NCBI RefSeq assembly: GCF_002933775.1
Contig: NZ_BEWV01000206.1
Span: 80,094-144,093 of the forward strand
Direction of reading: 5' to 3'
Source: Prevotella sp. MGM1
GTDB taxonomy: Bacteria > Bacteroidota > Bacteroidia > Bacteroidales > Bacteroidaceae
DNA: 64,000 bases
The translations under genes and the position numbers were made by a program. The notes under the pieces are model-generated. The model made no database searches and had not been told where the DNA came from. It saw nothing but the letters and a program-made list of their open reading frames with translations. Positions 1 to 9,798 of this stretch are shown piece by piece. Positions within the stretch are counted from its first letter, which is position 1. Each line of letters begins with the position of its first letter.

Positions 1-369
1 GATCTCTGATTTATATGCTTCCAAATCTATCAATGTCGCACATAAAAGTTTATTATCTTTCAGTGTGTCAACAATATACGCCAATATCGTATCAACTTTG
101 AGGTATGTGCGGTCTGCGAAATCAACTTTTTTCACATTCTTCATCTCTGCCTGCATGGTTGTTTTCCCATGTTTATATAACAAAGCACCATTTGCCATAA
201 AAACATTAACAGCCTCCTTCTCTATAACTTTACCAGTTTCTAAAGTTATTATTGCAGGTTTAAATTGGGGATAAGCAGTAGTTAAACGACTTGAATCAGT
301 AGCTTTCTGCGCCAACAATGATATTGAAAAAAATACAACTACAATAATCAATAAAGATATTTTTTTCAT
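1..369 (-). CDS. Partial secreted protein of unknown function
   Basis: The reading frame starts at an ATG at 369 and stays open for 123 codons to the window edge, so the C-terminus is missing. The first 21 or so residues form a signal peptide (Lys-Lys, a long run of Ile/Val/Phe/Leu, then a likely cleavage after Leu-Ala), so the protein is exported. The rest is polar with alternating hydrophobic residues, which suggests beta structure; I recognise no domain. A minus-strand -7 box lies about 48 bp upstream. It diverges from the sigma-factor gene. Function unknown; that it is a real gene rests on the signal peptide, the open frame to the edge and the promoter motif. Confidence 0.7.
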   Translation of the reverse strand, partial: MKKISLLIIVVVFFSISLLAQKATDSSRLTTAYPQFKPAIITLETGKVIEKEAVNVFMANGALLYKHGKTTMQAEMKNVKKVDFADRTYLKVDTILAYIVDTLKDNKLLCATLIDLEAYKSEI

Positions 370-416
370 GTATTTTTAATGTAATTAGTAGCTTAATTAT
401 ATATAATTTTGGATTG

Positions 417-424
417 CAAATATA
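417..424 (-). promoter_or_regulatory. Bacteroidetes -7 box for the divergent secreted-protein gene
   Basis: On the minus strand this reads TATATTTG, matching the Bacteroidetes -7 consensus TAnnTTTG, 48 bp before the ATG at 369. I see no clear -33 TTTG at 19-21 nt spacing, so the call is tentative. Confidence 0.4.
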
Positions 425-531
425 CGTTATATATTTCTAAAATAATAGGATAGACACAACAGCTTACCATTTTTTGTGTGTTTTTAACTTAAATATTTAT
501 ATATGGATATACACTGTATTCGGTTTTTTTG

Positions 532-539
532 TAATTTTG
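532..539 (+). promoter_or_regulatory. Bacteroidetes -7 box upstream of the sigma factor gene
   Basis: TAATTTTG matches TAnnTTTG and would start transcription near 546, leaving a leader of about 70 nt before the ATG at 616. No good -33 TTTG is visible. Confidence 0.45.
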
Positions 540-615
540 CAACGTTTTTTGAATATAATTATTACACACATTTTATCATCAAAAATTTAATTTTAAATTA
601 CATATAAATTAAGCA

Positions 616-1488
616 ATGAGACAATTAAAGATCCAAAAGAGCATTACCAATCGTTCCAGTGAGGCATTGGACAAGTACCTTGTTGAAATAGGACGGGCTC
701 CTCTAATATCTATTGATGAGGAAATTGAGCTTGCCCAAAAAATTCGAAAAGGAGGTCCGGAAGGTGAGCGCGCTAAGGATAAATTAGTTACGGCAAACCT
801 TCGGTTTGTTGTGTCTGTTGCTAAGCAATATCAGCATCAAGGTCTCAGTCTGACGGATCTTATTGATGAAGGAAATATCGGACTTATCAAAGCTGCGCAA
901 AAATTTGATGAAACAAGAGGATTTAAATTTATTTCTTATGCGGTATGGTGGATTCGTCAAAGCATATTGCAAGCCATAGCTGAGCAAAGTCGTATTGTTC
1001 GTTTGCCATTAAATCAAGTTGGCTCATTGAATAAAATAAATCATGAAATCAACAAATTTGAACAAGAAAATCAACGTCATCCATCTGTGGCAGAATTGAG
1101 TGAGGCTACAAATCTAGATGAAGAGAAAATCGGGCAAAGTCTAATGGCTGACGGGCATCATGTATCTATCGACGCTCCTTTTCAAGATGGAGAGGACAAC
1201 TGCATGTTGGATGTGATGGCAAGCGGAGATGACAGCCGTACAGACCGCCATGTTGATCACGAATCAATGGCACAAGAACTTAACAGTGTGCTTAATAAAG
1301 TACTGAAAGAAAGAGAAATAACAATTATTCGTGAATGTTTTGGAATCGGATGTCACGAAAAAGGTTTAGAAGAGATTGGAGACCAATTGGGATTGACTAG
1401 AGAAAGAGTACGTCAAATACGTGAAAAAAGTATTGCCAAACTTCGAGATAGTGGAAATGCGAAGATTCTTATGAAATATTTAGGATAA
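616..1488 (+). CDS. rpoD: RNA polymerase primary-type sigma-70 factor (short Bacteroidetes RpoD)
   Basis: Directs RNA polymerase to housekeeping promoters. At 290 residues it is the short Bacteroidetes form, lacking the long region 1.1 and non-conserved region of proteobacterial RpoD. Region 1.2 spans about residues 14-46 and region 2 about 54-124, with the -10 recognition helix at 102-117 including Tyr-Ala-Val-Trp-Trp-Ile-Arg-Gln. Region 3 is at about 128-175. The region 4 helix-turn-helix is at 251-276 (Leu-Glu-Glu-Ile-Gly ... Arg-Glu-Arg-Val-Arg-Gln-Ile). The ATG at 616 gives the usual N-terminus. It is monocistronic or loosely linked to the next gene (50 bp gap). Bacteroidetes carry one such essential gene plus many ECF factors; a second paralogue cannot be excluded from this window. 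Confidence 0.93.
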   Translation: MRQLKIQKSITNRSSEALDKYLVEIGRAPLISIDEEIELAQKIRKGGPEGERAKDKLVTANLRFVVSVAKQYQHQGLSLTDLIDEGNIGLIKAAQKFDETRGFKFISYAVWWIRQSILQAIAEQSRIVRLPLNQVGSLNKINHEINKFEQENQRHPSVAELSEATNLDEEKIGQSLMADGHHVSIDAPFQDGEDNCMLDVMASGDDSRTDRHVDHESMAQELNSVLNKVLKEREITIIRECFGIGCHEKGLEEIGDQLGLTRERVRQIREKSIAKLRDSGNAKILMKYLG

Positions 1489-1538
1489 AGCTTCTGAATA
1501 TTTTTGCAAGATCAATTTTTTATTATTATTTTTGGACT

Positions 1539-3572
1539 ATGAAAGAAAGATGGTCCATAATATTAATAGTACTGGGTATATATTTTTTTATACCCAGTAT
1601 TATTTTATGTAAACCAATCAATGATTCTCTTATTTTCAATAAAGTTTTTTCATATAAGCGCAATTATACAGAACCGATAAAGGGTGAGGAGTATGGTATA
1701 TATTTGAAATATAGTTTTAAAACCCAAAGGCGCAACCCTACCCTATTTTTAATTCCAACAATGTATACAATAGCTAAAGGAGAACGACATTATATTGGAG
1801 AGACCTATGGCAAAATAGTATTCAATAATATTGTTAATTATGAAATAAAACCACAGGTAGCAATAGGCAACATTTCTCATTATCGTAAAATAATGCCTGT
1901 AATATTCAAATATACAATCCCACAATTATATGAAATGTCATTATTTAATGATAAAGTTCTGTCCCCTTTTAATTATAATAACAGGAAATTTTATAAGTAT
2001 ATAATAGACAGCATAAGTAGTCAAAACACTAAAATACTATTTGAGCCACGAGTAAACAGTACTCAACTCATAAAAGGTTTTTGTCATGTTAATAATTCTA
2101 CTGGAAGAATTGAATATACAAGTTTTACCGGAGAATATGATATGATCAGGTTTATGACAAATATAGATATGAGAACAAATAATTCATACAATTTGATATT
2201 ACCACAATATAGTAATACAAAGATTTATTTTAAGTTTTTAGGAAACGATATTGAGGCTTCTTTTGATATATTTTATGATCCGCAAACCAATATTTTTCAT
2301 TCTGATTCAATAAAGAACACATCAAATTATATTTTGATGAATAAGGTGCGTCCTATACCTCTTACAAATACAGAAGATAGTATATATAATGAATATTTCA
2401 ATAAAAAAAGTAATAATGATACTATCGATTACGATAAAAAACAAACTCAGGCATCTAAAATAAAAGAAGTAGCCTGGGATATAATCGGTGATCATATTTT
2501 AAACTCAATGAAAGCAGAGACAGATAATGCCTATTTGCGTCTTTCGCCTATATTTAACCCTCTTTACCTAAGTTATGGTCATAGTCGTGGATTATCATAT
2601 AAAATGAGGATTAACGGTCATTATAACTTTTCATACAACAAACAAATTTCATTTAATCCATATTTTGGATATAACTTTAAAATAAAAAAAATATACCTTA
2701 CCGCTCCTTTACGATATACATTTAATAGAAAAAAAAATAGATGGATTGAGTTTGTTTTCGCTACAGGAAATCGGATAACTGATTCAAGAGTTTTAGATAT
2801 CATTAAAAATGAAAATCGTGACACTATAGATTTTTCAACTCTGAAATTAGATTATTTCAATGATAACATTCTAAAATTATCAACAAATACCAATATAAAT
2901 AAACATATATCAGTATTATTTGGATGCATTTATCATTATAGAAATGCAGTAAATAAAAATAATATGGCTGATTTGAACAAACCTACTTCATATCGTAGTT
3001 TTGCTCCAAATATATCTATACAATTGAATCTAAATTCAAAAGGACCAATTATTACTGCAAACTACGAACGTTGCATATCAAAATTCTTAATGTCAAATAT
3101 GGAGTACGAAAAATGGGAATTTGATTTATCTTTCAAAAAAAAATGGCAGAATCTAAAACGATATACAGTCCGAACTGGTTGCGGGTTCTATACAAATCGT
3201 TCTACATCATTCTTTGTTGACTTTTCTAATTTTCATGAAAACTATCTTCCAAATGAAGATAACGATTGGACTGGGCAATTTCAATTATTAAACAGTCAAT
3301 GGTACAATGCTTCAAAGTATTACATTCGTACCAATATGTCCTATGAATCCCCTTTGTTATTTCTAACTTGGCTCCCCTGGTGCGGTAAGTATATTGAAAA
3401 CGAAAGCATTTATATTAGTGCATTACAAATAGAGCATACACGCCCTTATTTTGAAGTTGGATATGGAATTACAAACAGATACTTTTCACTAGGAATATTT
3501 GGAAGTCTTCTAAATGGAGGATTTTATGAAATCGGATATAAATTTACATTTGAATTATTTAGGAATTGGTAA
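1539..3572 (+). CDS. DUF5686-family outer-membrane-associated protein
   Basis: 677 residues with an N-terminal signal sequence (residues 1-24, ending before Lys-Pro). The N-terminal third carries family-typical stretches: Ala-Lys-Gly-Glu-Arg-His-Tyr-Ile-Gly-Glu-Thr-Tyr near residue 80, and Leu-Ser-Pro-Phe-Asn near 140. The C-terminal half alternates polar and aromatic residues as in beta-barrel strands and ends in Phe-Arg-Asn-Trp, an aromatic end suited to Bam-dependent insertion. Many members begin with a carboxypeptidase-D-regulatory-like domain; this one lacks it and starts directly with the DUF5686 part. Function is unknown in the family. The stop codon overlaps the start of addA by one base (TAATG), implying coupled translation. 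A weak -7 box (TATTTTTG, 1499-1506) could give it its own promoter. The DNA is markedly AT-rich. Confidence 0.75.
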   Translation: MKERWSIILIVLGIYFFIPSIILCKPINDSLIFNKVFSYKRNYTEPIKGEEYGIYLKYSFKTQRRNPTLFLIPTMYTIAKGERHYIGETYGKIVFNNIVNYEIKPQVAIGNISHYRKIMPVIFKYTIPQLYEMSLFNDKVLSPFNYNNRKFYKYIIDSISSQNTKILFEPRVNSTQLIKGFCHVNNSTGRIEYTSFTGEYDMIRFMTNIDMRTNNSYNLILPQYSNTKIYFKFLGNDIEASFDIFYDPQTNIFHSDSIKNTSNYILMNKVRPIPLTNTEDSIYNEYFNKKSNNDTIDYDKKQTQASKIKEVAWDIIGDHILNSMKAETDNAYLRLSPIFNPLYLSYGHSRGLSYKMRINGHYNFSYNKQISFNPYFGYNFKIKKIYLTAPLRYTFNRKKNRWIEFVFATGNRITDSRVLDIIKNENRDTIDFSTLKLDYFNDNILKLSTNTNINKHISVLFGCIYHYRNAVNKNNMADLNKPTSYRSFAPNISIQLNLNSKGPIITANYERCISKFLMSNMEYEKWEFDLSFKKKWQNLKRYTVRTGCGFYTNRSTSFFVDFSNFHENYLPNEDNDWTGQFQLLNSQWYNASKYYIRTNMSYESPLLFLTWLPWCGKYIENESIYISALQIEHTRPYFEVGYGITNRYFSLGIFGSLLNGGFYEIGYKFTFELFRNW

Positions 3573-6500
3573 TGAACAATATTATTGATAAGCTTTTACC
3601 GCTAACTATATATAAGGCCAGTGCCGGAAGTGGCAAAACATTTACATTGGCAACAGAGTATATAAAATTATTAATCAAAAATCCTCTTGATTACAAACAC
3701 ATTCTTGCTGTTACTTTTACAAATAAGGCAACAGAAGAAATGAAAATGAGAATTTTAAGCCAATTATATGGTATTTGGAAAGAACTTCCCGACTCTAATG
3801 TATATGCAGAAACTATATGTAAAGATTTAGGTATATCACACAGTAAAGTAATATCGCAAGCCAGAATCGCATTAAACTTTCTGATGCATAATTACAGTTA
3901 TTTCAAAGTTGAGACTATCGATTCTTTTTTTCAAAGAATCTTTCGTAATATATCCAGAGAATTGGATATTAATATAAATATGCGTTTAGAGCTAAATGAT
4001 AGTCAAATAGAAGAAAAAGCTGTAGATGAGATTATTGAAGAATTGGATGAAAATAACAATATCCTACAATGGATAATCTCTTACATTAATGAAAAAATTT
4101 CTGATGATAAAAGTTGGAATGTTATTCATCATATAAAGAATTTTGGGAAAACAATATTTAATGATTACTACAAACAAGAAAGTCAGTCATTAGCTCTAAT
4201 TATTGATAACGGTAATTTCTTTGAGAAATACATCACAGTTCTTAGGAAAGACAAGGAAACCGCACAAAACTACATGCAAAGAATTGCACAAACTTTTTTC
4301 AGCACACTCGAAGAAGCCAACCTGTCCATAGATGATTTATCTAACAAGTCAAGTGGGGTTGCAGGTTTTTTCTTGCATATTAATAATGGAATTTTCGATG
4401 AATCCATAGAGAAAAAACGTGTCATAGAATGTCTTAACTCTGCAGAAAAATGGTCTACAAAGACCCATCCTCAAAAAAACTATATACATAAAGTCGCAAC
4501 AGATAAATTAATGCCCATTTTAAAAAAGGCATTCGAAGAACGTCCTATCCAATGGAATAAATATAAATCTTCAGATCTTACTCTCCGTCATCTATACCAA
4601 CTTAGATTATTAGATATAATTGAAAAAAAAGTTAGAGAAATAAATGAAAGAAATAACTGTTTTTTATTAAGTGATACACAAAATCTATTAAAATCTTTAA
4701 TTGGTGACGACGATTCCCCTTTCATTTTTGAAAAAATAGGCAGTTATTTGAAGCATATAATGATAGATGAGTTTCAAGATACAAGCTATATACAGTGGGA
4801 GAATTTTAAGATCTTATTAAAAGAGTGCATGAGTCATAAAGATACAAAAAATCTAATTGTCGGCGATGTCAAACAAAGTATATATAGATGGCGTTCAGGT
4901 GATTGGGAATTATTAAATAGCATAGAGTCACAATTTGAACGCCCTAATCAACAATTAAAAATAGAAACATTACAAACAAATTACAGATCACAAAAGAATA
5001 TTATTCTTTTTAATAATACTTTCTTTTCAAAAGCAATTGAAATAGAATGTGATAAAATATATGACTCAAACTATTCTACTCTACTCAAACAAGCTTATGC
5101 AGATGTTTGCCAAACGATACCGGATAAACGTCAGGATAAGGGATATATAAATATAAAACTGTTGCCAAAAGAAAACTACCAGTATTGTGTTTTAGAAGAG
5201 ATCAGAAATTCATTGCATAAACTAATTGACAATGGTATTTCATCAAATAATATTACCATATTGGTTCGTAATAATAAATATATTCCTATTATTGCGGAAT
5301 ACTTTACAAAAAATGAGCCGGAGTTTAATATTGTATCAGACGAGGCATTCCGACTTAGTGCATCACTTTCTATAAACATACTCATATTGTCACTTCGTTT
5401 ATTAATAAAACCTAATGATCGAATTACCAAATTGGCATTAATGAAAGCATACATCAGTTCACAGAACGATGATTATGATGAATGTTATTTTATACATGAG
5501 GATTCAGAGAATATTTTGCCATATGAGTTTACAAATGAAATAGCAAATCTTCAAGAAATGCCTTTGTATGAGCTGGTAGAACGATTACTTGATATATTTA
5601 AGCTTAAAGAGATTAAAGGACAAAGTGCATATATATGTGCGTTCTATGATTATTTAGATACATTCATATCCAATAACGTTCCATGTATTGCTAATTTCTT
5701 GGAAGAATGGGATTCCAACACATGTAACAAAACTATACAAAGCGATAGTTTTGAAGGCATTAGAATAATTTCCATACATAAAAGTAAAGGGTTGGAATAT
5801 AATAACGTTATCATTCCATTTTGTGACTGGCAAATAACACAAAGAGAGATATTATGGTGTAAACCTAATATCTCTCCTTACAACAAATTGCCTATCGCTC
5901 CAATCGACTATAGCAAAAGTATGATTGGCACTATATATGAAAGAGATTATCATCATGAGTATTTACAGAATACAGTTGATAATCTAAACCTTTTATATGT
6001 TGCATTTACACGGGCATGTGACAATTTATTTGTTATTGGCAAAAGAGATACCACAAATTCAAGATCTAATCTTATCCAATTATGCTTACCACACATAGCC
6101 AAAGAACTGCAAACAAACTTCATTAAAGAGGAGAATAAATCTATTCCCATTGAATTTGAATATGGGAGTATTTGTGAAGAAAAAAGCAATAAGGAAAAAA
6201 AATCATCAAATGTATTCCTGAAAAAACCAGAAATTATTAAAATCCAGTTGAAGACATTCAAAGAAAAGATTGAGTTTAGGCAAAGCAATAAAAGTCGTAC
6301 ATTCATTGGAAATGATGACATAGATAGTGCAAGAATGAAATATATCAATGCAGGTAATGTTCTGCATCATATTTTTTCAAAAATACACACAACAGAAGAT
6401 ATTGAAATAGCATTAGAGAATTTGGAAATAGATGGGATACTTAATTCATTTACCAAAAGTGATATTAGAAAAATGTTAAATGAAAGACTTGAAAATAAAA

Positions 6501-6775
6501 AAATAGCTGATTGGTTCTCTGGGAAATGGGATATACATAACGAATGCGCCATATTATATAAAGACAAGACAAACGGCTCTGTCCAAATACGCAGACCTGA
6601 TAGAGTTATGACTGACGGCAACAAAATGATCATAGTTGATTTTAAATTCGGTATTCCTCGTGAAGAATACAAACAACAATTGCAGGAATATATGAATTTA
6701 GCTGCAAACATGGGATATAAGAGAATAGAAGGATATTTATGGTTTGTATATAGTAACAAAATAGAAAAGTTATGA
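3572..6775 (+). CDS. addA: AddA/RecB-like UvrD-family helicase-nuclease
   Basis: Helicase and nuclease subunit that, with the next gene product, processes double-strand breaks for RecA loading. About 1067 residues. Superfamily 1 motifs in order: Walker A Ala-Gly-Ser-Gly-Lys-Thr (residues 16-23), motif Ia Thr-Phe-Thr-Asn-Lys-Ala near 50, Walker B Asp-Glu-Phe-Gln-Asp near 400, motif III Gly-Asp-Val-Lys-Gln-Ser-Ile-Tyr-Arg-Trp near 431, motif IV Thr-Asn-Tyr-Arg-Ser, motif V His-Lys-Ser-Lys-Gly-Leu-Glu, and motif VI Val-Ala-Phe-Thr-Arg-Ala. A C-terminal PD-(D/E)XK nuclease is indicated by Pro-Asp-Arg near 1007 and Val-Asp-Phe-Lys near 1022. I chose the ATG at 3572, coupled to the upstream stop (TAATG), over an in-frame TTG at 3566. 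It overlaps the next gene by four bases (ATGA), so the pair is co-translated. Confidence 0.88.
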   Translation: MNNIIDKLLPLTIYKASAGSGKTFTLATEYIKLLIKNPLDYKHILAVTFTNKATEEMKMRILSQLYGIWKELPDSNVYAETICKDLGISHSKVISQARIALNFLMHNYSYFKVETIDSFFQRIFRNISRELDININMRLELNDSQIEEKAVDEIIEELDENNNILQWIISYINEKISDDKSWNVIHHIKNFGKTIFNDYYKQESQSLALIIDNGNFFEKYITVLRKDKETAQNYMQRIAQTFFSTLEEANLSIDDLSNKSSGVAGFFLHINNGIFDESIEKKRVIECLNSAEKWSTKTHPQKNYIHKVATDKLMPILKKAFEERPIQWNKYKSSDLTLRHLYQLRLLDIIEKKVREINERNNCFLLSDTQNLLKSLIGDDDSPFIFEKIGSYLKHIMIDEFQDTSYIQWENFKILLKECMSHKDTKNLIVGDVKQSIYRWRSGDWELLNSIESQFERPNQQLKIETLQTNYRSQKNIILFNNTFFSKAIEIECDKIYDSNYSTLLKQAYADVCQTIPDKRQDKGYINIKLLPKENYQYCVLEEIRNSLHKLIDNGISSNNITILVRNNKYIPIIAEYFTKNEPEFNIVSDEAFRLSASLSINILILSLRLLIKPNDRITKLALMKAYISSQNDDYDECYFIHEDSENILPYEFTNEIANLQEMPLYELVERLLDIFKLKEIKGQSAYICAFYDYLDTFISNNVPCIANFLEEWDSNTCNKTIQSDSFEGIRIISIHKSKGLEYNNVIIPFCDWQITQREILWCKPNISPYNKLPIAPIDYSKSMIGTIYERDYHHEYLQNTVDNLNLLYVAFTRACDNLFVIGKRDTTNSRSNLIQLCLPHIAKELQTNFIKEENKSIPIEFEYGSICEEKSNKEKKSSNVFLKKPEIIKIQLKTFKEKIEFRQSNKSRTFIGNDDIDSARMKYINAGNVLHHIFSKIHTTEDIEIALENLEIDGILNSFTKSDIRKMLNERLENKKIADWFSGKWDIHNECAILYKDKTNGSVQIRRPDRVMTDGNKMIIVDFKFGIPREEYKQQLQEYMNLAANMGYKRIEGYLWFVYSNKIEKL

Positions 6776-9693
6776 AAGATTTTTTAGAATATGTAGCCCA
6801 AGATATAGTAGATAAGTATGGTTCTGATCTATCCAGGATAGCTATTGTTTTTCCTAATAAGCGAGCTTCTCTCTTTTTTAATGAATATCTTGCCCAAATT
6901 ACAGAAAAGCCTATATGGTGTCCTAATTATATAACAATTAGTGAGCTTTTCCGCTCACACTCGTCATTTACAATCGCTGATCCGATAAAGTTGATATGTG
7001 AATTGCATAAATGCTTTCTTGAATGTACTAAAAGTTCCGAAACCCTTGATCATTTTTATAATTGGGGGCAAATGCTTCTTTCTGATTTTGATGATATAGA
7101 CAAAAACATGGCTGACGCAAGGAAAGTTTTTATGAATGTGAGAGACATCCATGAATTGGATGATATATCATATTTAAATGAAGAACAGATAAAAGTATTA
7201 AAAAAATTCTTCAGCAATTTCAATGAGGAGCATAATTCTGAATTGAAAAAACGCTTTTTAAATCTTTGGAACAGGATATATGATATTTATAAATTGTTCA
7301 ATAGCAAATTAAGAATTGAGAGACAGACTTATGAAGGAGCTTTATACAAACAAGTTGCCAATGACAATTATGTTGAGTTCAAATACGAACAATACATATT
7401 TGTTGGATTTAATGTTCTTCAGGAAGTTGAAAAAAAACTTTTTAAGCGCTTAAAAAAAGAAGGGAAAGCTGTTTTTTATTGGGACTTTGATCTGTATTAT
7501 ATGAAAAACCATAATATGAATGGTCATGAGGCCGGACATTATATTTCTTCATATTTAAGTGATTTCCCCAATGAATTAGACACTAATAATGATGATATAT
7601 ATAATAATTTCAATAAACCTAAAAACATTACATGTATTTCTGCTTCAACTGAAAATGTACAGGCCCGATATGTAAGTACATGGTTGAAAGAAAAAGATAG
7701 AATATCTGCCGGAGCACGTACTGCAATCATATTGTGCAATGAAAATCTATTATTACCAGTCATATATAGCATTCCAGATGATGTAAATTCCATAAATATA
7801 ACGACTGGGTATCCTTTATCACAAACCTCAATAGCATCTTTTTTGTCGTTATTGATTTCATTGCAAATCAATGGTTTTATCCCTTCTTCCGGGAAATATA
7901 GACTGAAAGATGTTAATTATATTTTACAACACCCATATATAAAGTATATTTCAAAAAACTATAATATGCTTTATAATGCTCTAAATCAAGAAAAAAAAGA
8001 ATATTATCCTACTCCTGAATTATTGTGTATAGACAAAGGTTGTACTTTACTCTTTCAGAATATAAATAATGGTGGAGGGGTATCATTGATTGAATCTATA
8101 ACAAAATGGATTATTGATATAATAAAAGAAATAGCTTCAAATGTAAAAGAGATCAAGCATCCGTTACTGCACGAATCATTATTTCGCACATATACATTGA
8201 TAAATAGATTCTATAGTCTAATACTATCTGGTGATTTGAATGTTGATGTTATTACTTATCAACGGTTAATTAATCAAGTCGTTAATACAACATCAATACC
8301 ATTTCACGGAGAGCCTATTGAAGGCATACAAATCATGGGAGTATTGGAAACAAGAAATATTGATTTCACCAATCTATTGATTTTATCTGTCAATGAAGGT
8401 AATATGCCCAAAGATATAAATGACAACTCTTTTATTCCTTATAATATTCGTAAAGCACACAATCTCACTACAATAGACAACAAAATAGCCATATATGCCT
8501 ATTATTTTTATAGATTGCTGCAACGGGCAAAAGATATTACAGTTTTATATAATAGTTCCACGGAAAGTCAAACGAGAGGCGAATTAAGTCGTTTCATGCT
8601 ACAAATAATGGTGGAAAGCAACCATAATGTAATCAATAAAACATTGCATGCAGACTCTAAACCAATGATATTTGAAGCAAAAGAAATCGATAAGAATAAA
8701 ACAATCGCTGATTTGCTTATAAATAGATTTGATAAAAACAGTGAAAGAAACAAAGAAAGAGTAAATTCACCTTTACTCACTCCCACTGCGATTAATCAAT
8801 ATATGAGATGCCCCAAACAGTTTTATTATAATTATGTATGTGGAATAAAAGATAAAGAAGAGGACATCATAGATAAGATTGACAATCGGGTTTTCGGAAA
8901 TATATTTCATTCGGCATCTCAGAAAATATATCAAAATCTGCAAACAATCAATAATGGCATCATTACACATGAATGTTTAAAAGAATGTTTAGACAACCGC
9001 AAGCAAATAGAAGACATTGTTGATGAAGCTTTTATGGAAGAATTGTTTAAATCAGAAAAAGAATCACGCCCCAATTATACCGGATTGCATTTAATAAACC
9101 GTCAAGTCATAATTACATATATTCGAAAATTGCTTAAGATAGATATGCAATTTACTCCATTTCAAATCATAAGTCTGGAAGAAGACGTTATCGCAGACTG
9201 GAATATTAGTATTAATGCCACATCTTTTACAACTACAATAGGAGGTCGTGTTGATAGATTAGACTGTATTACAGATAAATTCGGTAAGCGAATAAGAGTC
9301 ATTGATTATAAAACAGGCAATAAAAATATTGAATCTTTAAACAATATAGATGATATTTTTGATACTTCAAATATTTCCAAGCATATTGATTATTATTTTC
9401 AATCATTTTTATACAGTCTTATTATTCGATCGTCTGCAAATACTGACATTTCACATCTACCAGTAAGCCCAGCATTATTGTTTATACAACATGCTTCAAC
9501 AAAAGACAGCTATGATCCTACTCTATGCTTATCTAAAGAACCTGTAATAGACATATTTGATGTAAAAAAAGAATTTGAAGAATTGCTGTCTCACACAATT
9601 AATGAGATATTCAATATGTCTATACCATTTACACCAACATCAAACAATGAGACATGTACCTATTGTCCCTACTCACTAATTTGCAGATTATGA
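6772..9693 (+). CDS. addB: AddB-like PD-(D/E)XK nuclease, partner of AddA
   Basis: Second subunit of the break-processing enzyme. 973 residues. The N-terminal half is a degenerate helicase fold beginning with Ile-Val-Phe-Pro-Asn-Lys-Arg-Ala (about 24-31) without an intact Walker A. The C-terminal nuclease has Gly-Gly-Arg-Val-Asp-Arg near 823 and Val-Ile-Asp-Tyr-Lys-Thr-Gly near 843, the expected catalytic Asp and Asp-x-Lys. A Cys in Met-Arg-Cys-Pro-Lys near 679 and three at 962, 965 and 971 form the split four-cysteine pattern that holds a 4Fe-4S cluster in AddB-type nucleases. The start overlaps addA by ATGA. The gene ends just before a strong bidirectional terminator. Sequence similarity to Firmicutes AddB is only at motif level; the pairing with AddA supports the call. 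Confidence 0.85.
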   Translation: MKDFLEYVAQDIVDKYGSDLSRIAIVFPNKRASLFFNEYLAQITEKPIWCPNYITISELFRSHSSFTIADPIKLICELHKCFLECTKSSETLDHFYNWGQMLLSDFDDIDKNMADARKVFMNVRDIHELDDISYLNEEQIKVLKKFFSNFNEEHNSELKKRFLNLWNRIYDIYKLFNSKLRIERQTYEGALYKQVANDNYVEFKYEQYIFVGFNVLQEVEKKLFKRLKKEGKAVFYWDFDLYYMKNHNMNGHEAGHYISSYLSDFPNELDTNNDDIYNNFNKPKNITCISASTENVQARYVSTWLKEKDRISAGARTAIILCNENLLLPVIYSIPDDVNSINITTGYPLSQTSIASFLSLLISLQINGFIPSSGKYRLKDVNYILQHPYIKYISKNYNMLYNALNQEKKEYYPTPELLCIDKGCTLLFQNINNGGGVSLIESITKWIIDIIKEIASNVKEIKHPLLHESLFRTYTLINRFYSLILSGDLNVDVITYQRLINQVVNTTSIPFHGEPIEGIQIMGVLETRNIDFTNLLILSVNEGNMPKDINDNSFIPYNIRKAHNLTTIDNKIAIYAYYFYRLLQRAKDITVLYNSSTESQTRGELSRFMLQIMVESNHNVINKTLHADSKPMIFEAKEIDKNKTIADLLINRFDKNSERNKERVNSPLLTPTAINQYMRCPKQFYYNYVCGIKDKEEDIIDKIDNRVFGNIFHSASQKIYQNLQTINNGIITHECLKECLDNRKQIEDIVDEAFMEELFKSEKESRPNYTGLHLINRQVIITYIRKLLKIDMQFTPFQIISLEEDVIADWNISINATSFTTTIGGRVDRLDCITDKFGKRIRVIDYKTGNKNIESLNNIDDIFDTSNISKHIDYYFQSFLYSLIIRSSANTDISHLPVSPALLFIQHASTKDSYDPTLCLSKEPVIDIFDVKKEFEELLSHTINEIFNMSIPFTPTSNNETCTYCPYSLICRL

Positions 9694-9726
9694 AACTGTA
9701 AATTAGGTTTAAGTTTTACCATAAAG

Positions 9727-9760
9727 ATTAGTCCTAAAAGCATTTGCTTTTAGGACTAAT
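9727..9760. terminator. Bidirectional terminator between addB and glgP
   Basis: A perfect 16-bp inverted repeat (9727-9742 with 9745-9760; arms ATTAGTCCTAAAAGCA and its complement) with a 2-nt centre and A/T-rich flanks on both sides. It lies between two convergent genes and can serve both. Confidence 0.88.
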
Positions 9761-9798
9761 TAAAATAATATCACTTATACTTAATCTATGTAATCATT

